A stretch of 64,000 bases of DNA, taken from Chryseobacterium sp. ZHDP1. GTDB lineage: Bacteria; Bacteroidota; Bacteroidia; Flavobacteriales; Weeksellaceae. The DNA lies in NCBI RefSeq assembly GCF_018603435.1, contig NZ_CP075682.1, positions 4,464,001 through 4,528,000 of the forward strand, written 5' to 3'. Made by a program: the position numbers and the translations under genes. How positions within the stretch are numbered: position 1 is the first letter of the stretch; each line of letters begins with the position of its first letter. Of the stretch, positions 16,976 to 27,960 are shown piece after piece. The notes under the pieces are model-generated. The model saw only the letters and a program-made list of their open reading frames with translations, was not told the origin of the DNA and searched no databases.

Positions 16976-19889
16976 ATTGCTTACAAAAGGATTTAATTTC
17001 TTTAACTAGATTTTCATTTTTCGCTTTCAGAGCTTTCGAAAGCTGCTCTTTTGCTTTGTCGGGATATTTGTATCTATATCTTTCATAAATTGATTTTATT
17101 TCCCAGTTGTTGGGATTTGTAAACATATAAATGAGTAATTCAAAGGGATGGTGGTGTACATCCTCAAACTTCTTTGATGCTAGCCTTTTCTTTAATCGAT
17201 CTAAAATATCATTTTGTCTTATTAAGCCGCCGGACCAATCACTTAATGAGAAAGCCCTGATAAAGGCTTTATCATAATTTGTACTGGTTAATGACCTTAA
17301 ATGCTCAAATAAATGTTGGATATTTAGGTTTTTATGGCGCTGTAAGTCAGTTCGTGACAATAGGGCGTATAAGATCCGAGCGGAATTATAGGCATGTATT
17401 AATAAATTACTAAACAATCTTTCCCTGTCTTTTTCTTCTATATATTCGTCTTTTAGATTAAAAATTGATCGCTCGAATATATATTCATACCAGTCCTGTT
17501 TTTCGATAAGTTTAATTAAATCACCGTCGCCCGATTTTCGGGATGCATGGAATAAAAATATTCCGCAGCCTTCGCGAATAGGAGATCCTTCAATAAACTG
17601 GTCCTTTAGAAAATTTTCAAATTCTGCGGGTGAATTTTTATAAGTTTTGGAGATCAGATATTTAGACAATAGAAAATCACGAAATTCATCGAATGTAAAG
17701 TTGACAGTTTCCGATGTGTCAAAAATATCATCATTATTTTGTAGGTCACGACGAACCAATATATTTTCATCAAGAAATCTAATGTACAGTTCCTTGTTTT
17801 TGCCGTGAATAATATCATCAAGGGGTATATTGGCATATTCGTTATGTTTTATCATATATTCAACGATTGCCATGATAAACTTCTTGATATCGATTTCTCC
17901 ACTTATCCCAAAATCGTCATTCGATTTAAGCCGATCATTTATTTCCTTAGTTTTTACCTCAAAGTATTGTGTAAACAGTTCCTCTTTGTAAATATTTTCA
18001 ACCTTATGAACGTCCTTACCTTTATAGGCATCACAAAAAATCCGTAACAATAAAAAATTATCGACCAGCTGGCCATAGGCTTTACCGCTAAAGGACTTAT
18101 ACTTGATTTTAAAGTGCTCAAGATATCTGTCAAAAAGTTTGTTGTTTACTTTATCTTCGTGGTGGTGCCTATAATTGTTGAGTGAATCAATTTGTAAAAT
18201 TTCCTCTTTGAAGCTGGAGTTTTCAAGTTTTGCAAAATTAGTTTTGTAGTATTCCGTTCTACAGGTCAGGATAATACGTACAAAGTCGTAATCGAGAATT
18301 TCTGATATAAATTCATTAAGGGATTTACTTAGCTCAGCTGGATTACCGTTTTCGTTCAGTCCGTCAATAATAATTACAAAACATTTACCGGTTTTTAGTG
18401 CAATATCTTTTAGTTCACCCATAAATTCTATGAATGTTAATTCATCACCATCCGGAAATACTCTTTTTAGAATTGAGCTTCGAATGTCCTTTGCATCAAT
18501 TTCAGTTCCCAACAAAAAGACGCAAGGAATTTCTAATTTAAGCAGGAAATTTTGTGAGAAGTCACATACAAAATTTGTTTTCCCCTGACCTGGCATTTCT
18601 TTGATCAAAGCAACCTTGGATTTTAGACTTTCGAGATCGGATAGATTATCTCTCAATTTATAAGAAAATGAAGTACAATCATTTCCCAGATTAATTTTTT
18701 GTATTCGAGCATTGATATCTTTGAGATTATCTAACCATTTTTCGGCATTTTCACTGATATTGCTAATGTTCACTTGTTTAGGTTCGTATTTAAATATCGA
18801 GGGGTCGAAACTAAACGGTGGAAGGGCCAGTTTTTTCAGTCTTTTCTCCAAAGCAGAAAAATCCAGAACCTCCACTTCTTGAAGACACTTCTCCGCAAAT
18901 AAAACAGGATGAGCCATATTGCGCAGTAGTTCCTTCTGCCGGCCCATCTCTATAAAGGTGTCGGGAATGTACTTACCTGAATTTATCTGCTTTTTAATCT
19001 GGCGGTTTGTCTGAATTTTTAGTGCTTCATGAACTTTTTTTTTTGAGGTTGATAATTTCTCAACTATTTTCTCAGGGGCTGGTGAGGTCAAAATATCGTC
19101 GAAACCATATGGAGAACTGAAAACATGTTCACAGAGATTTACTGCTGCTGAAATAGCTATTTTTTGGTTATGGGCCTTTCTACTGCTTTTATTGCCGTCA
19201 GCGAAATCGCAGATTGCTTTCACCAAAATCCAGTGCTGTACCTGGCCGTCGCAGGCTGCATAAATGCCCGCACCTTCCATTTCGCCACCGATTGCAGTTG
19301 GTTCAGCTTCAATAAGGTTATCCCTAAATTTCTGGTCGTCAATAAGTTTCTCTCCGGATAATATTAAGCCAGAAATAATTTTCGGTGTACGTGCTCCGAT
19401 TTTATACTCCCAATCAGTCGTTGACTTAAACCTGTTAACTAGTACAGAACTTGCAGGACCTTCTTTCCCACGTGGTATTATTTTTATACCCACCCTTTGA
19501 GCTTCATAGGCAACGATCCTTTCTGACACTAAAACATCGCCTATTTTTTGCTTCTTTTTATCAATACCGAAGGCTATACCCACCATGAGCACAGCTTTGG
19601 GTTTCCATAAAGAAATAGCGTGCATTGTTGTTGTAATAGATCCATTTCTACTTACCGCTCCCATGTCATCGCATGCGACATGAACTGCAGGATACGCTCC
19701 GAATGTCCCTAAAAAATACGTCTGTTTATCTTTTGACACTTTTATAATTTTATCCTGCTCTGGTAACGGCTTTAAATTTTGATGGAGCTCTTTTTTCTCA
19801 GTTTCTGTTGCAGTAACTATGAGTAGATTAAATAATTCATTGTTTTCGGTTATAAATTCAGAACCGACCTCCTTGTACGAAATCTTCAT
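16959..19889 (-). CDS. Nucleoside phosphorylase-like/NACHT-like STAND protein, candidate defence NLR
   Basis: A 976-aa multidomain protein. Residues about 20-265 form a PNP/MTAN-fold nucleosidase domain: VGIAFGIDKKKQKIGDVLVS (phosphate/ribose loop), GGEMEGAGIYAA (ribose-binding Met-Glu) and VKAICDFADG (catalytic Asp). Residues about 420-560 form a NACHT/STAND-type P-loop NTPase with Walker A MPGQGKTN (about 430) and Walker B FVIIIDGLNENG. The last 400 residues are helical and may be the sensor. This nucleosidase-NTPase-helical order is that of NLR-like immune proteins; related nucleosidase effectors in bacterial defence cleave ATP. It is first in a four-gene operon on an element. No phage target can be inferred. 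Alternative: a housekeeping nucleosidase, which is unlikely given the fusion. Confidence 0.85.
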   Translation of the reverse strand: MKISYKEVGSEFITENNELFNLLIVTATETEKKELHQNLKPLPEQDKIIKVSKDKQTYFLGTFGAYPAVHVACDDMGAVSRNGSITTTMHAISLWKPKAVLMVGIAFGIDKKKQKIGDVLVSERIVAYEAQRVGIKIIPRGKEGPASSVLVNRFKSTTDWEYKIGARTPKIISGLILSGEKLIDDQKFRDNLIEAEPTAIGGEMEGAGIYAACDGQVQHWILVKAICDFADGNKSSRKAHNQKIAISAAVNLCEHVFSSPYGFDDILTSPAPEKIVEKLSTSKKKVHEALKIQTNRQIKKQINSGKYIPDTFIEMGRQKELLRNMAHPVLFAEKCLQEVEVLDFSALEKRLKKLALPPFSFDPSIFKYEPKQVNISNISENAEKWLDNLKDINARIQKINLGNDCTSFSYKLRDNLSDLESLKSKVALIKEMPGQGKTNFVCDFSQNFLLKLEIPCVFLLGTEIDAKDIRSSILKRVFPDGDELTFIEFMGELKDIALKTGKCFVIIIDGLNENGNPAELSKSLNEFISEILDYDFVRIILTCRTEYYKTNFAKLENSSFKEEILQIDSLNNYRHHHEDKVNNKLFDRYLEHFKIKYKSFSGKAYGQLVDNFLLLRIFCDAYKGKDVHKVENIYKEELFTQYFEVKTKEINDRLKSNDDFGISGEIDIKKFIMAIVEYMIKHNEYANIPLDDIIHGKNKELYIRFLDENILVRRDLQNNDDIFDTSETVNFTFDEFRDFLLSKYLISKTYKNSPAEFENFLKDQFIEGSPIREGCGIFLFHASRKSGDGDLIKLIEKQDWYEYIFERSIFNLKDEYIEEKDRERLFSNLLIHAYNSARILYALLSRTDLQRHKNLNIQHLFEHLRSLTSTNYDKAFIRAFSLSDWSGGLIRQNDILDRLKKRLASKKFEDVHHHPFELLIYMFTNPNNWEIKSIYERYRYKYPDKAKEQLSKALKAKNENLVKEIKSFCKQYGIIL

Positions 19890-20200
19890 TTGTTAATACT
19901 GGCTTAATTTAGTTGTTAATATAGCAATATTTTTTCAGTTTTTGTGATGTAGGCTTAGGATATTTTTTTATAAATTTTATAAATTGATGATTTCTCAACA
20001 GAAGGGAAATGCAACAATGGGGGGATTGTTATGCTCAATTAATGGGGCTAGGAGTGGCCGGTCCAGTTATAACTTTTATTTTTTTAAATAGGAAAGATTT
20101 TTACTGTTTTCTCTAATGTTCTCGACGATGAAAACAAATCCGGCTAATAAGATATATCATTTTTATTTAAAGTGATGTAAATTGTGCTAAAAAACTTATC
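19890..20200. other. Intergenic region between divergent genes
   Basis: About 310 bases between the minus-strand NLR operon and the plus-strand 161-aa gene. It must hold both promoters. It is AT-rich near both ends, but I saw no convincing -7 element or operator. Confidence 0.4.
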
Positions 20201-20686
20201 ATGGAAATATTTTATAATATCAGTATTGATGTAAGCATCAGCGACGTTGAAGCTGGATTATTACATAAATATTTGAAAATGCATCCAAAAGAAAGACTGT
20301 ATATAGGTGAAGGGCATTTTGCATTTTACTTTAATGAGTTCGAACAAAACAAGGAGTTTGAATTAACGTTGAACACTGCAATCATTGATTCCTGCGTGAC
20401 AGTTTTAGAGGACCAGGATCTGGGTGATCCGCTGGAAAATTTACTAAAGAGAAACCTTCTGGAAAAAATTTATAAGTGGTCAGATATAATTGATAATGAA
20501 CAAAAAGCTATTGATGAGCTGGAAAATGATTTTTATATGAATTGCACTGAAGAATTTTATAAGGCGGATATCGGTTTTAGTTTTGAAAATTATTTAAAAC
20601 TCCAAAAGCAGGCTAGTCATGTTCAAATTTTAATTAAACAAAAGGCATCTCTGTTAGAGAAGGTTATGCGCTTCTTTAAGCTGTAA
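20201..20686 (+). CDS. Hypothetical protein, 161 aa
   Basis: A 161-aa cytosolic protein with an N-terminal beta/alpha part (NISIDVSISDVEAGLLHKYL) and a C-terminal coiled-coil-like half (WSDIIDNEQKAIDELENDFY, then ASHVQILIKQKASLLEKVMR). No recognised family. Transcribed divergently from the NLR-like operon, which might mean it is linked to it, but there is no direct sign of this. Confidence 0.6.
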   Translation: MEIFYNISIDVSISDVEAGLLHKYLKMHPKERLYIGEGHFAFYFNEFEQNKEFELTLNTAIIDSCVTVLEDQDLGDPLENLLKRNLLEKIYKWSDIIDNEQKAIDELENDFYMNCTEEFYKADIGFSFENYLKLQKQASHVQILIKQKASLLEKVMRFFKL

Positions 20687-21271
20687 ATATTTGTAGGGTT
20701 TCAACCTAGAACCAAATTCTTAAAAGGCACCCACATTATAGGTTATCTGACTGAATTTCTCAAGGCAATTCAAAAGTAATTACAGTTTTGAATAGTGTTA
20801 TCCTATGCAAGGAAATATTAAGTAAAGTTGGAAATTTTTACATATTAGAAGTGAATCATAACCAGTTTGATATGCAATTTTCTAATACTATACAATCCGT
20901 AAAAACCCGATAAATAAATAGTGGAATCACTTAATCACTGAATTTCAATATTTTTTATCTTAACTGCCTGAAACAAAATAACCTAACCAAAATGCAAAAC
21001 TTTAATTATGCAATTTATCCCCTAAATTGTAATCCTCCTACTTTTAGACATTTCGATTAGCTACCCCTACGGGAAAATTTAAAGCTAACTAAGCTCGCTT
21101 TAATACAGCTAAAAAAATCCATCAAGGTGTTTTAAAAAAAATGCAAGGAAGCTGCAGGTAATTTCGCAGCATTAATTGTGCGCTTGAATGGTAAATATAT
21201 GACCCTATGATAGGGTTACTCCCCACTTACAATAGAAACCTAATTTATTAACAAAATAATATTATGATCTT
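20687..21271. other. Long leader upstream of the RHS locus
   Basis: About 585 bases without a supported gene. It is AT-rich and includes a perfect 15-base palindrome described separately. It probably carries the promoter of the 156-aa/RHS gene pair. Confidence 0.4.
21202..21216. promoter_or_regulatory. 15-base perfect palindrome, possible operator
   Basis: ACCCTAT-G-ATAGGGT lies 56 bases upstream of the start of the 156-aa gene that precedes the RHS gene. Its perfect two-fold symmetry and position are consistent with a repressor site. No regulator is known, so this is only a candidate. Confidence 0.3.
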
Positions 21272-21742
21272 ATGAAAAGAAAATTTATCTCCCTATTATC
21301 CTTATCGATAGGGGTATTCGGATTTTCTCAAACATCCGAAGTTTATTTTAAGTATGATGAAGCCGGGAACCAGCGGTATAGGGGACCGGACATCAATGGA
21401 AAGCAGGCTGCTGAAAGCTCCGACAAAAAGGAGAATAAGGTAGCCTCCGTGGGGCAGACCCATGTTATGACAGAAGCTGAGTTCTTCAAAGAGATCCGTT
21501 TGTATCCGGTTCCTGTAAATGATTATTTGACCATTGACTGGACGGACAAGGTTGACGGACTGATTGAATCAGTTTCACTCTACCAGCATAGTACTGTGCA
21601 TTGGAAATTTCAGCAACAGAATTTGCCGAGTTTGAATAAGCAGCTCAAGATTAATATGACGGGGTATGATTGGGGTGTCTATGTCGTAAGATTTGTACTG
21701 AAAGACGGAAGAACACTGAGTAAGAACATCACAAAAAGATAA
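21272..21742 (+). CDS. Secreted small protein with T9SS-type sorting domain, RHS-associated
   Basis: A 156-aa protein with a signal peptide (MKRKFISLLSLSIGVFGFSQ) and a C-terminal region resembling the type IX secretion type A sorting domain (FFKEIRLYPVPVNDYLTI, then a strand WGVYVVRFVLKDGRTLSKNI). The mature part before it is short and charged (KQAAESSDKKENK). It ends 5 bases before the giant RHS gene. Such small sorting-domain proteins often precede Bacteroidota RHS/SpvB toxins and may help bring them to the surface; this is an inference. Confidence 0.75.
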   Translation: MKRKFISLLSLSIGVFGFSQTSEVYFKYDEAGNQRYRGPDINGKQAAESSDKKENKVASVGQTHVMTEAEFFKEIRLYPVPVNDYLTIDWTDKVDGLIESVSLYQHSTVHWKFQQQNLPSLNKQLKINMTGYDWGVYVVRFVLKDGRTLSKNITKR

Positions 21743-21747
21743 ATAAC

Positions 21748-24700
21748 ATGGATATGAAATTTATTAACAAAAAGACATTCTTACTGTCCTTTCTACAGAT
21801 TTTCATTTCGCTGATGACCTTCGGGCAATTTGTAAGCCCTTCGCAGTATTTTCATGATACGCAGGGGAATATAGATGTAAATGAAGGAGGACAGCTTCAA
21901 TTTAATATGGCAATCGATCTACCGCCCGGCGTTAAAAATGTATCTCCGCAGGTAGGTCTTGTTTATCTGAGTGGCGCTGGGAACGGTACTGCGGGGTACG
22001 GGTGGAATATTTCGGGTATTACATCTATCTCCAGGGTTGGTAAAAATATAGAAAAAGACGGTGAATTTAAGGGCTTACAGCTTGATTATTCTGATTACTA
22101 CAGTTTTAACGGTCAACGTTTAATTTTAAAATCAGGCGAGTACGGTAAAGATGGAGCGGAGTACGTAACGGAAAAATTCTCGAACACAAAAATTAAGTCT
22201 GTAGGTTCGATCATGGGTCAAATCTGGAGTGGGCCGGAATATTGGGAGGTTACTTTAGCAGATGGTTCACAGGCATGGTACGGAGCAACAGCTTCGGGAA
22301 GTAGTAATGCCAGAACTCCTCTGGAATATAATATTGTTAAGTGGAAGGACACACAGGGAAATTACATCTCGTATGACTATCTGCAGGGCAGCGGAACGAA
22401 TGTTTCATTGATCTCGAGTATAAAATGGGGCGGCAATGAAAGTCTGGGAAAAGCTCATTATAACGAGGTTCAGTTCAATTATAATGGGACATATACAAGG
22501 CAATTAATCGAACAATCCTACGTCAATGGAATCGCTTTAATACAGGACAAGCTACTGAACAGCATTGTGTCAAAGACTAATAACTTACAGTACCGGAAAT
22601 ATGAAATCACATATAAATTAGATGTTTCAAAATATCAGTTTGTCGATAAGATACAGGAGTTCAGTGCTGACAACCAGCCAGCAAATCCGATCGAATTTCA
22701 CCGTAATGAAAATCAAAGTGGTGCCACAGGTTCAGTCTCAGATGGTACATGGACTCCGTTTCGCGAAATGGCCCTTAGTGGTGATTTTAGGGGGATACAC
22801 AGCACCGATTTTATTGTATATAATAATGCTTGGGGAGGTAATCCCACGGGATATTATTTAAGTACAGGTGGTAATACTTCGCCACTTTATTATTTAGGAA
22901 CAGAAAATGTATACAACGGCGCGATTCCGATAACTATTAAAGACAGCAATAATTATACGAGCAGCCGGCAGGGTTTTGTTTCATATACACTAAATTCCAC
23001 AACAAAGGATGTAACACTGAAATATTATCTTATTGACCTGACAAAACCTATTTCCTATACGGGTTCAGGTTTTCTCTATCCCAATGCGTTGACCCTTGTG
23101 GAGACTAAAGTCATTCCGGGAAGCCAGTGGAGCGAAACAGAGCACACATCGACAACAAATCCTTTAACTTATTATGATAAAACATCGTCTATCAGAAAAC
23201 TGCTTCAATATGACATTGATGGCGATGGCATTTCTGAGGTACTGATTGAAAAATCGATCCGCATCACCAATACATGGTGTCCCGGTGGTGGCGGAGGTGG
23301 TACCGTTGATCCTAGTTTAGATCCAAACGGACGGCCCATCAATTGCGAGAGTTCCAGCATAGATGAAACAAAATATTTCGTTGCCAAGCAACAGGACAGC
23401 ACATTTCCATATGTTGAATTTTACCTGACCAAAAGTGAGGACATTGTCATGGGAGACTTCAATGGTGACGGTCTTGATGATATAGCGCAATCCAGTCCGA
23501 ATTGGGGTTCTACGGTAAATGGTGAATTTGTACCTGCTAATTTATTACAGGCTTATAATGTTAAAAAAGATGCCCAGGGGAATTACAGTTTGGTTGAAGT
23601 CTACAATGCGGACTATTTGGGCTTATCGGCGAGTGTACAGGTAGCAGATTTCAATGGCGATGGAATTTCAGATCTATTTAGCAGAACGAATGTTAACAAC
23701 CATTACTTTGTGAATCTGAACAACGGTAAAAGCTTTGAGAAAACGCCATATTTCAATGATTTTAATGCTACTGACAGTTATACATCATCTCAAAATGGTT
23801 ATTATTCAACTGCAAAGGTTTTGGACATCAATGCCGATGGAAAGTCGGATATCATAGATTTTAGTACAAGCTATAATATCGCCTCACCGACATCAGCAAG
23901 TTCATCTTTTACTATCAAGGTTCGTCCGAGCCAAGGTTACGCGAATGGTAAGATACAATTTGGTTCCGATACCCCGGTAACGAATAATTATAATGCACCT
24001 CTTATTTACAGGGAACTTTTGGGACTAAGGCAGAATGAGTTATATCTGTTCAGACCCAGTAATTCAAATGTGGGGGGCATAAACAATTATTATCATTTTT
24101 CCAACCTGCAGAGGGCAATGGTGGAAAGAATAAATCAGGCAGGAAGGGGAACCTTAATCAGCTACGATGCAGGGATAAGTGGATGTGCAGCGTGTTATAC
24201 AGGTGTTAAAAATGAACAATATCCATTGATGGAGCTGGCGAATGTAAATTCACAACTGGTTTCAAGGATTTCTGAATGGGGTAATCAGCCTAACAGCGGC
24301 AGATTTAAATTGTTCCGCTATCGTGGCCTTATTATGAACCTGCACAATAGAAAGACGATAGGTTTTCGACAAATAGCAAGTTCAGCATGGAATACAACTA
24401 TTTATCCTGCAAACACTTTACTTAGTACGCACGTATGGTCCGGCGTGGAAACCGACCCACTTAACCAGGGTGCAACCATTAAGGAATGGTCGATCAGAAC
24501 CAACGATGAAACTAAAGTATTTCCAGCGGATATTTCTGAAAACAATAATCAGCTTTTAAGTTTTAAATCTACGGTCTATCAGACGGACAAACTTGTTGAC
24601 GGACAAATAGTGACAACTGTCAACGATGGCAACAGGGCTAAAGTTGTAACGGCAATTTTTCCGAAAACAACTAGAGCGAAAGATTTTATGACGGGTGCGG

Positions 24701-27700
24701 TTTCAGAAAGTACCGCGACTTATGGCGATTTTTACCTTCCTTCTCAGACCCTATCTAAACTTAATACCTCATATGCAGTTAAGACTACCAATTACCTGTA
24801 CGCCAATAATCAAGCTGGAACTGGGGCAAATTATTATGTCGGACGTCCGGTATCAAAAAATGAAACTGTACAGGCTTATAGTGATATACAGTCGAACAAG
24901 GAAGAGTACACCTATGATAATAACAATCTAAAAACGGTAAAAAAATGGAATAGGGACAACTCGGGTTATCTGCTGGATACATTTTCCTATGATGGCTTTG
25001 GTAATGTAACGCAAAGGGTTACGAGCAACAGTATTGATTCCAGTACGGAAAGTAATGGTAAAGTATATGATGCAACGGGACGCTTTGTATCCAAGCAGAC
25101 TGATAATCTAAACTTAGAGACCAATAGTACTTATAATATCTGGGGGAAACTAGAGACTCAGACAGACCCTTTCGGAATTGTTGTTACCAATACATATGAT
25201 TCATGGGATAAAATGTTAACCTCAGCATCAAATTTAGGTGGAACTACTACCTATCAATATGACAAGGATAATAAATATAATGTAACCATTACTCAACAGG
25301 CTGCGGATGGGAATATGACCAAAACTTTTACAAATGAATGGGGTCAGGTCTATAAAAAATCCAGCAAGGCATTTGCCCAGGGACAGTTCATTTCAAAAGA
25401 TACGAAATATGATATTTTGGGTAGAAAGACTGCTGAAAGCGAGCAGTATTTCGACAGTGGTTCCCCTACATTATGGAACGTAATCACTTATGACGATACT
25501 GTCTATCCGGTGAAAGTGACCACAACTGGTTTAGCTACCTTAAACGCTTCTGGAGCCATAAGCTCATTTGTTGGAAAGAAAGTGGAAACAGTAACTTCCG
25601 GAGTAACCGTTACCACAACTGAGGTTAATAATTATAATAAGGTTACCTCAAAAACTAGCGATATACTTGGAAACATCATTTCCTCAACAGACAAGGGAGG
25701 AACGATCCAGTTCAGTTACAATGCTGCAGGACAGCAGATCAAAGCGAAATATGGTGAAAATACGGTCAGTACAAAATATGATGTATGGGGCAGAAAGTCC
25801 GAACATAACGATCCATCCAATGGCGTGTATAAATATGAATTTGATGGATTAGGAAAAGCAAAAAAGACGACCAGTCCTAGGGGAACAAAGGAATTTGTCT
25901 ATAATAATCTTGGGCAATTAATATCCCAGACCGAATTTTCAACAATTGATAGTGGTCAGACCACTAACAAAAGCATTTCTTTCGGATATAACACCAAGGG
26001 ACAGCTTACCTCAAAGTCCGGCACAGTTGCAGGTCAGGCTTTCAGCACCACCTTTACTTTCGATACTTATGGTAGACCATTATCTTCAACAGAGAACAGC
26101 AACGGGAAGAAATACCTTGAAAAGAATATCATTTATGATAGTAAAGGAAGAATATCTTCTTATGAAAAAGAACTGCAGTCTGCTGGAGTTACGACCAATG
26201 TAAAGATCGAAAATGTTTACAGCTCGTGGAACGGTGAACTTTATCAGTTAAAGGAAAAAAATTCAGGGAAGATCTTGTGGGAACTGCAGACCAGCAATTC
26301 AAAAGGGCAGGCGCTGACAGCCAAATTAGGTGGTACAAATATTCTAAATTCTTATAATGAAGCGACAGGTTTCCTAACTGAGATCAAGCACTCCTCAGTG
26401 GTACAGCAAAGTATTTTAAATATTAAATATACGTTTGATGCTGTTAAAAATGAACTGAAGCTCAGGGAGACATTAGGTGATTTCAATATTTCAGAATCAT
26501 TCAATTATGATGAAAACAACCGTCTGATCAACTGGACTGATCCGAGAACGGGACAGCTTTCTCAAAATACCTATGACGTTAAGGGTAGAATCCTTCAAAA
26601 TGACCAGGTAGGTACGATGAAATATGAAAATCAGTCTAAGATTTACCAGCCGACGGGAATGACATTGAATGCCGCAGGAACACAGAATTACAACGGTGAT
26701 CTTATTCAATCGATACTTTACAACGAGAATAATGATCCTGTACAGATCAATGGCGAAAAAGACCGTATCAGTTTCAAGTACGGGCTAGGTTCGATGAGGC
26801 AGCGTGTCGATATTATTAAGTTAAAACAGTTCGGCGGTGGAGATCCGGGAGATCCACCCGTGGAGTCTTTTTCAACAGGCGAGAACTTAGAACCTCTGCC
26901 ACCAGTTTGGCAGGTTCAGGAATCTAAATTTTACAATGAAGACGGAAGTTTTGAGATTGTATTCGACCAGACAACAAACCAGGAAAAGCATATTATTTAC
27001 ATTGCTGGCACCCCTTACGAATCGAACATAGTTTTCTTAAAGAATTTTGGGGAGAGTACTGGATCATTTAAATTTTTGCACAAAGACTATCTGGGAAGTA
27101 TCCTGGCGATCACAGATGAAGCCGGCAATAAGTTAGAGCAAAGACATTATGATGCCTGGGGGAACTTTACTCACCTAAAGATAGGTTCCGGAGCCGTTAT
27201 TACGGATAAGGCAACGCTGAAAACGGCAAGCCTACTACTTGATCGTGGATATACCAGCCATGAGCATTTTATGCAGGTAGGTATTGTGCACATGAACGGA
27301 AGACTGTATGATCCGCTATTAAGAAGATTTTTGAACGCGGATGAAAATATCCAAGATCCTACGAACACGCAGAACTATAATAAATACGGTTATGTAATGA
27401 ATAATCCGTTATTATATAATGATCCAAGCGGGGAAATATGGGGTTGGTTAATTGGTATGGTAGTGGGAAGTTACATTAGCGGGGTTCAGGCCAATCATGG
27501 ACAGTTGAACCCTGTAAAATGGGACTGGAAACAGACCTGGACAGCTGTTGTGGGTGGTGCATTTGCCGGAGCAGCAATTGGGCAGAGTATTCAGAATATA
27601 AGTGTCAATGGAACCAAATTCGTACAAAACTCCGTAGTAGGCGCTGTTGGAAGTATCTTTAATGGGTTAGCGACCGGACAGAATATCTTTAAGAGTGCGT

Positions 27701-27864
27701 TGGTAGGATTTACGGGATTAAGCTATTCCTTTAATATAGGTGGGAATAATGTGACCTCTACAGAAGGTATTGCTGATCGATTTAAGTACATTATATCCCC
27801 AGATTACAATCAGAGCGGTTCAGATGTTGATGTTTTTGGCGGGTATATGCCTTTAACATGTTAA
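21748..27864 (+). pseudogene. SpvB/RHS polymorphic toxin, 3' end cut off by IS21 insertion
   Basis: The 2038-codon frame encodes a signal peptide (about 1-27), a SpvB-like N-terminal domain (SPSQYFHDTQGNIDVNEGG), FG-GAP/VCBS-type repeats (GDFNGDGLDDIAQS, VADFNGDGISDLFS, LDINADGKSDIID), many RHS/YD repeats, and the RHS core end (RRFLNADENIQDPTNTQNY, then MNNPLLYNDPSGE, about residue 1894). Residue 2037 (Thr, ACA at 27856-27858) is the last original codon; the IS then supplies TGT TAA. Removing the IS and one AACA duplicate joins this frame in phase to codons 30317-30871, giving a 2221-residue ancestral protein. The first 2037 residues are still open and may be made as a toxin-less protein. Confidence 0.93.
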
Positions 27865-27960
27865 TTCGCATATAAATACCCCCAGCAATTCGCATTAAAA
27901 TGCCACCACCTTAAACAATTAAGGTTTTACTTGTTGAGAGTATAATAAACTCTCAGCGTT

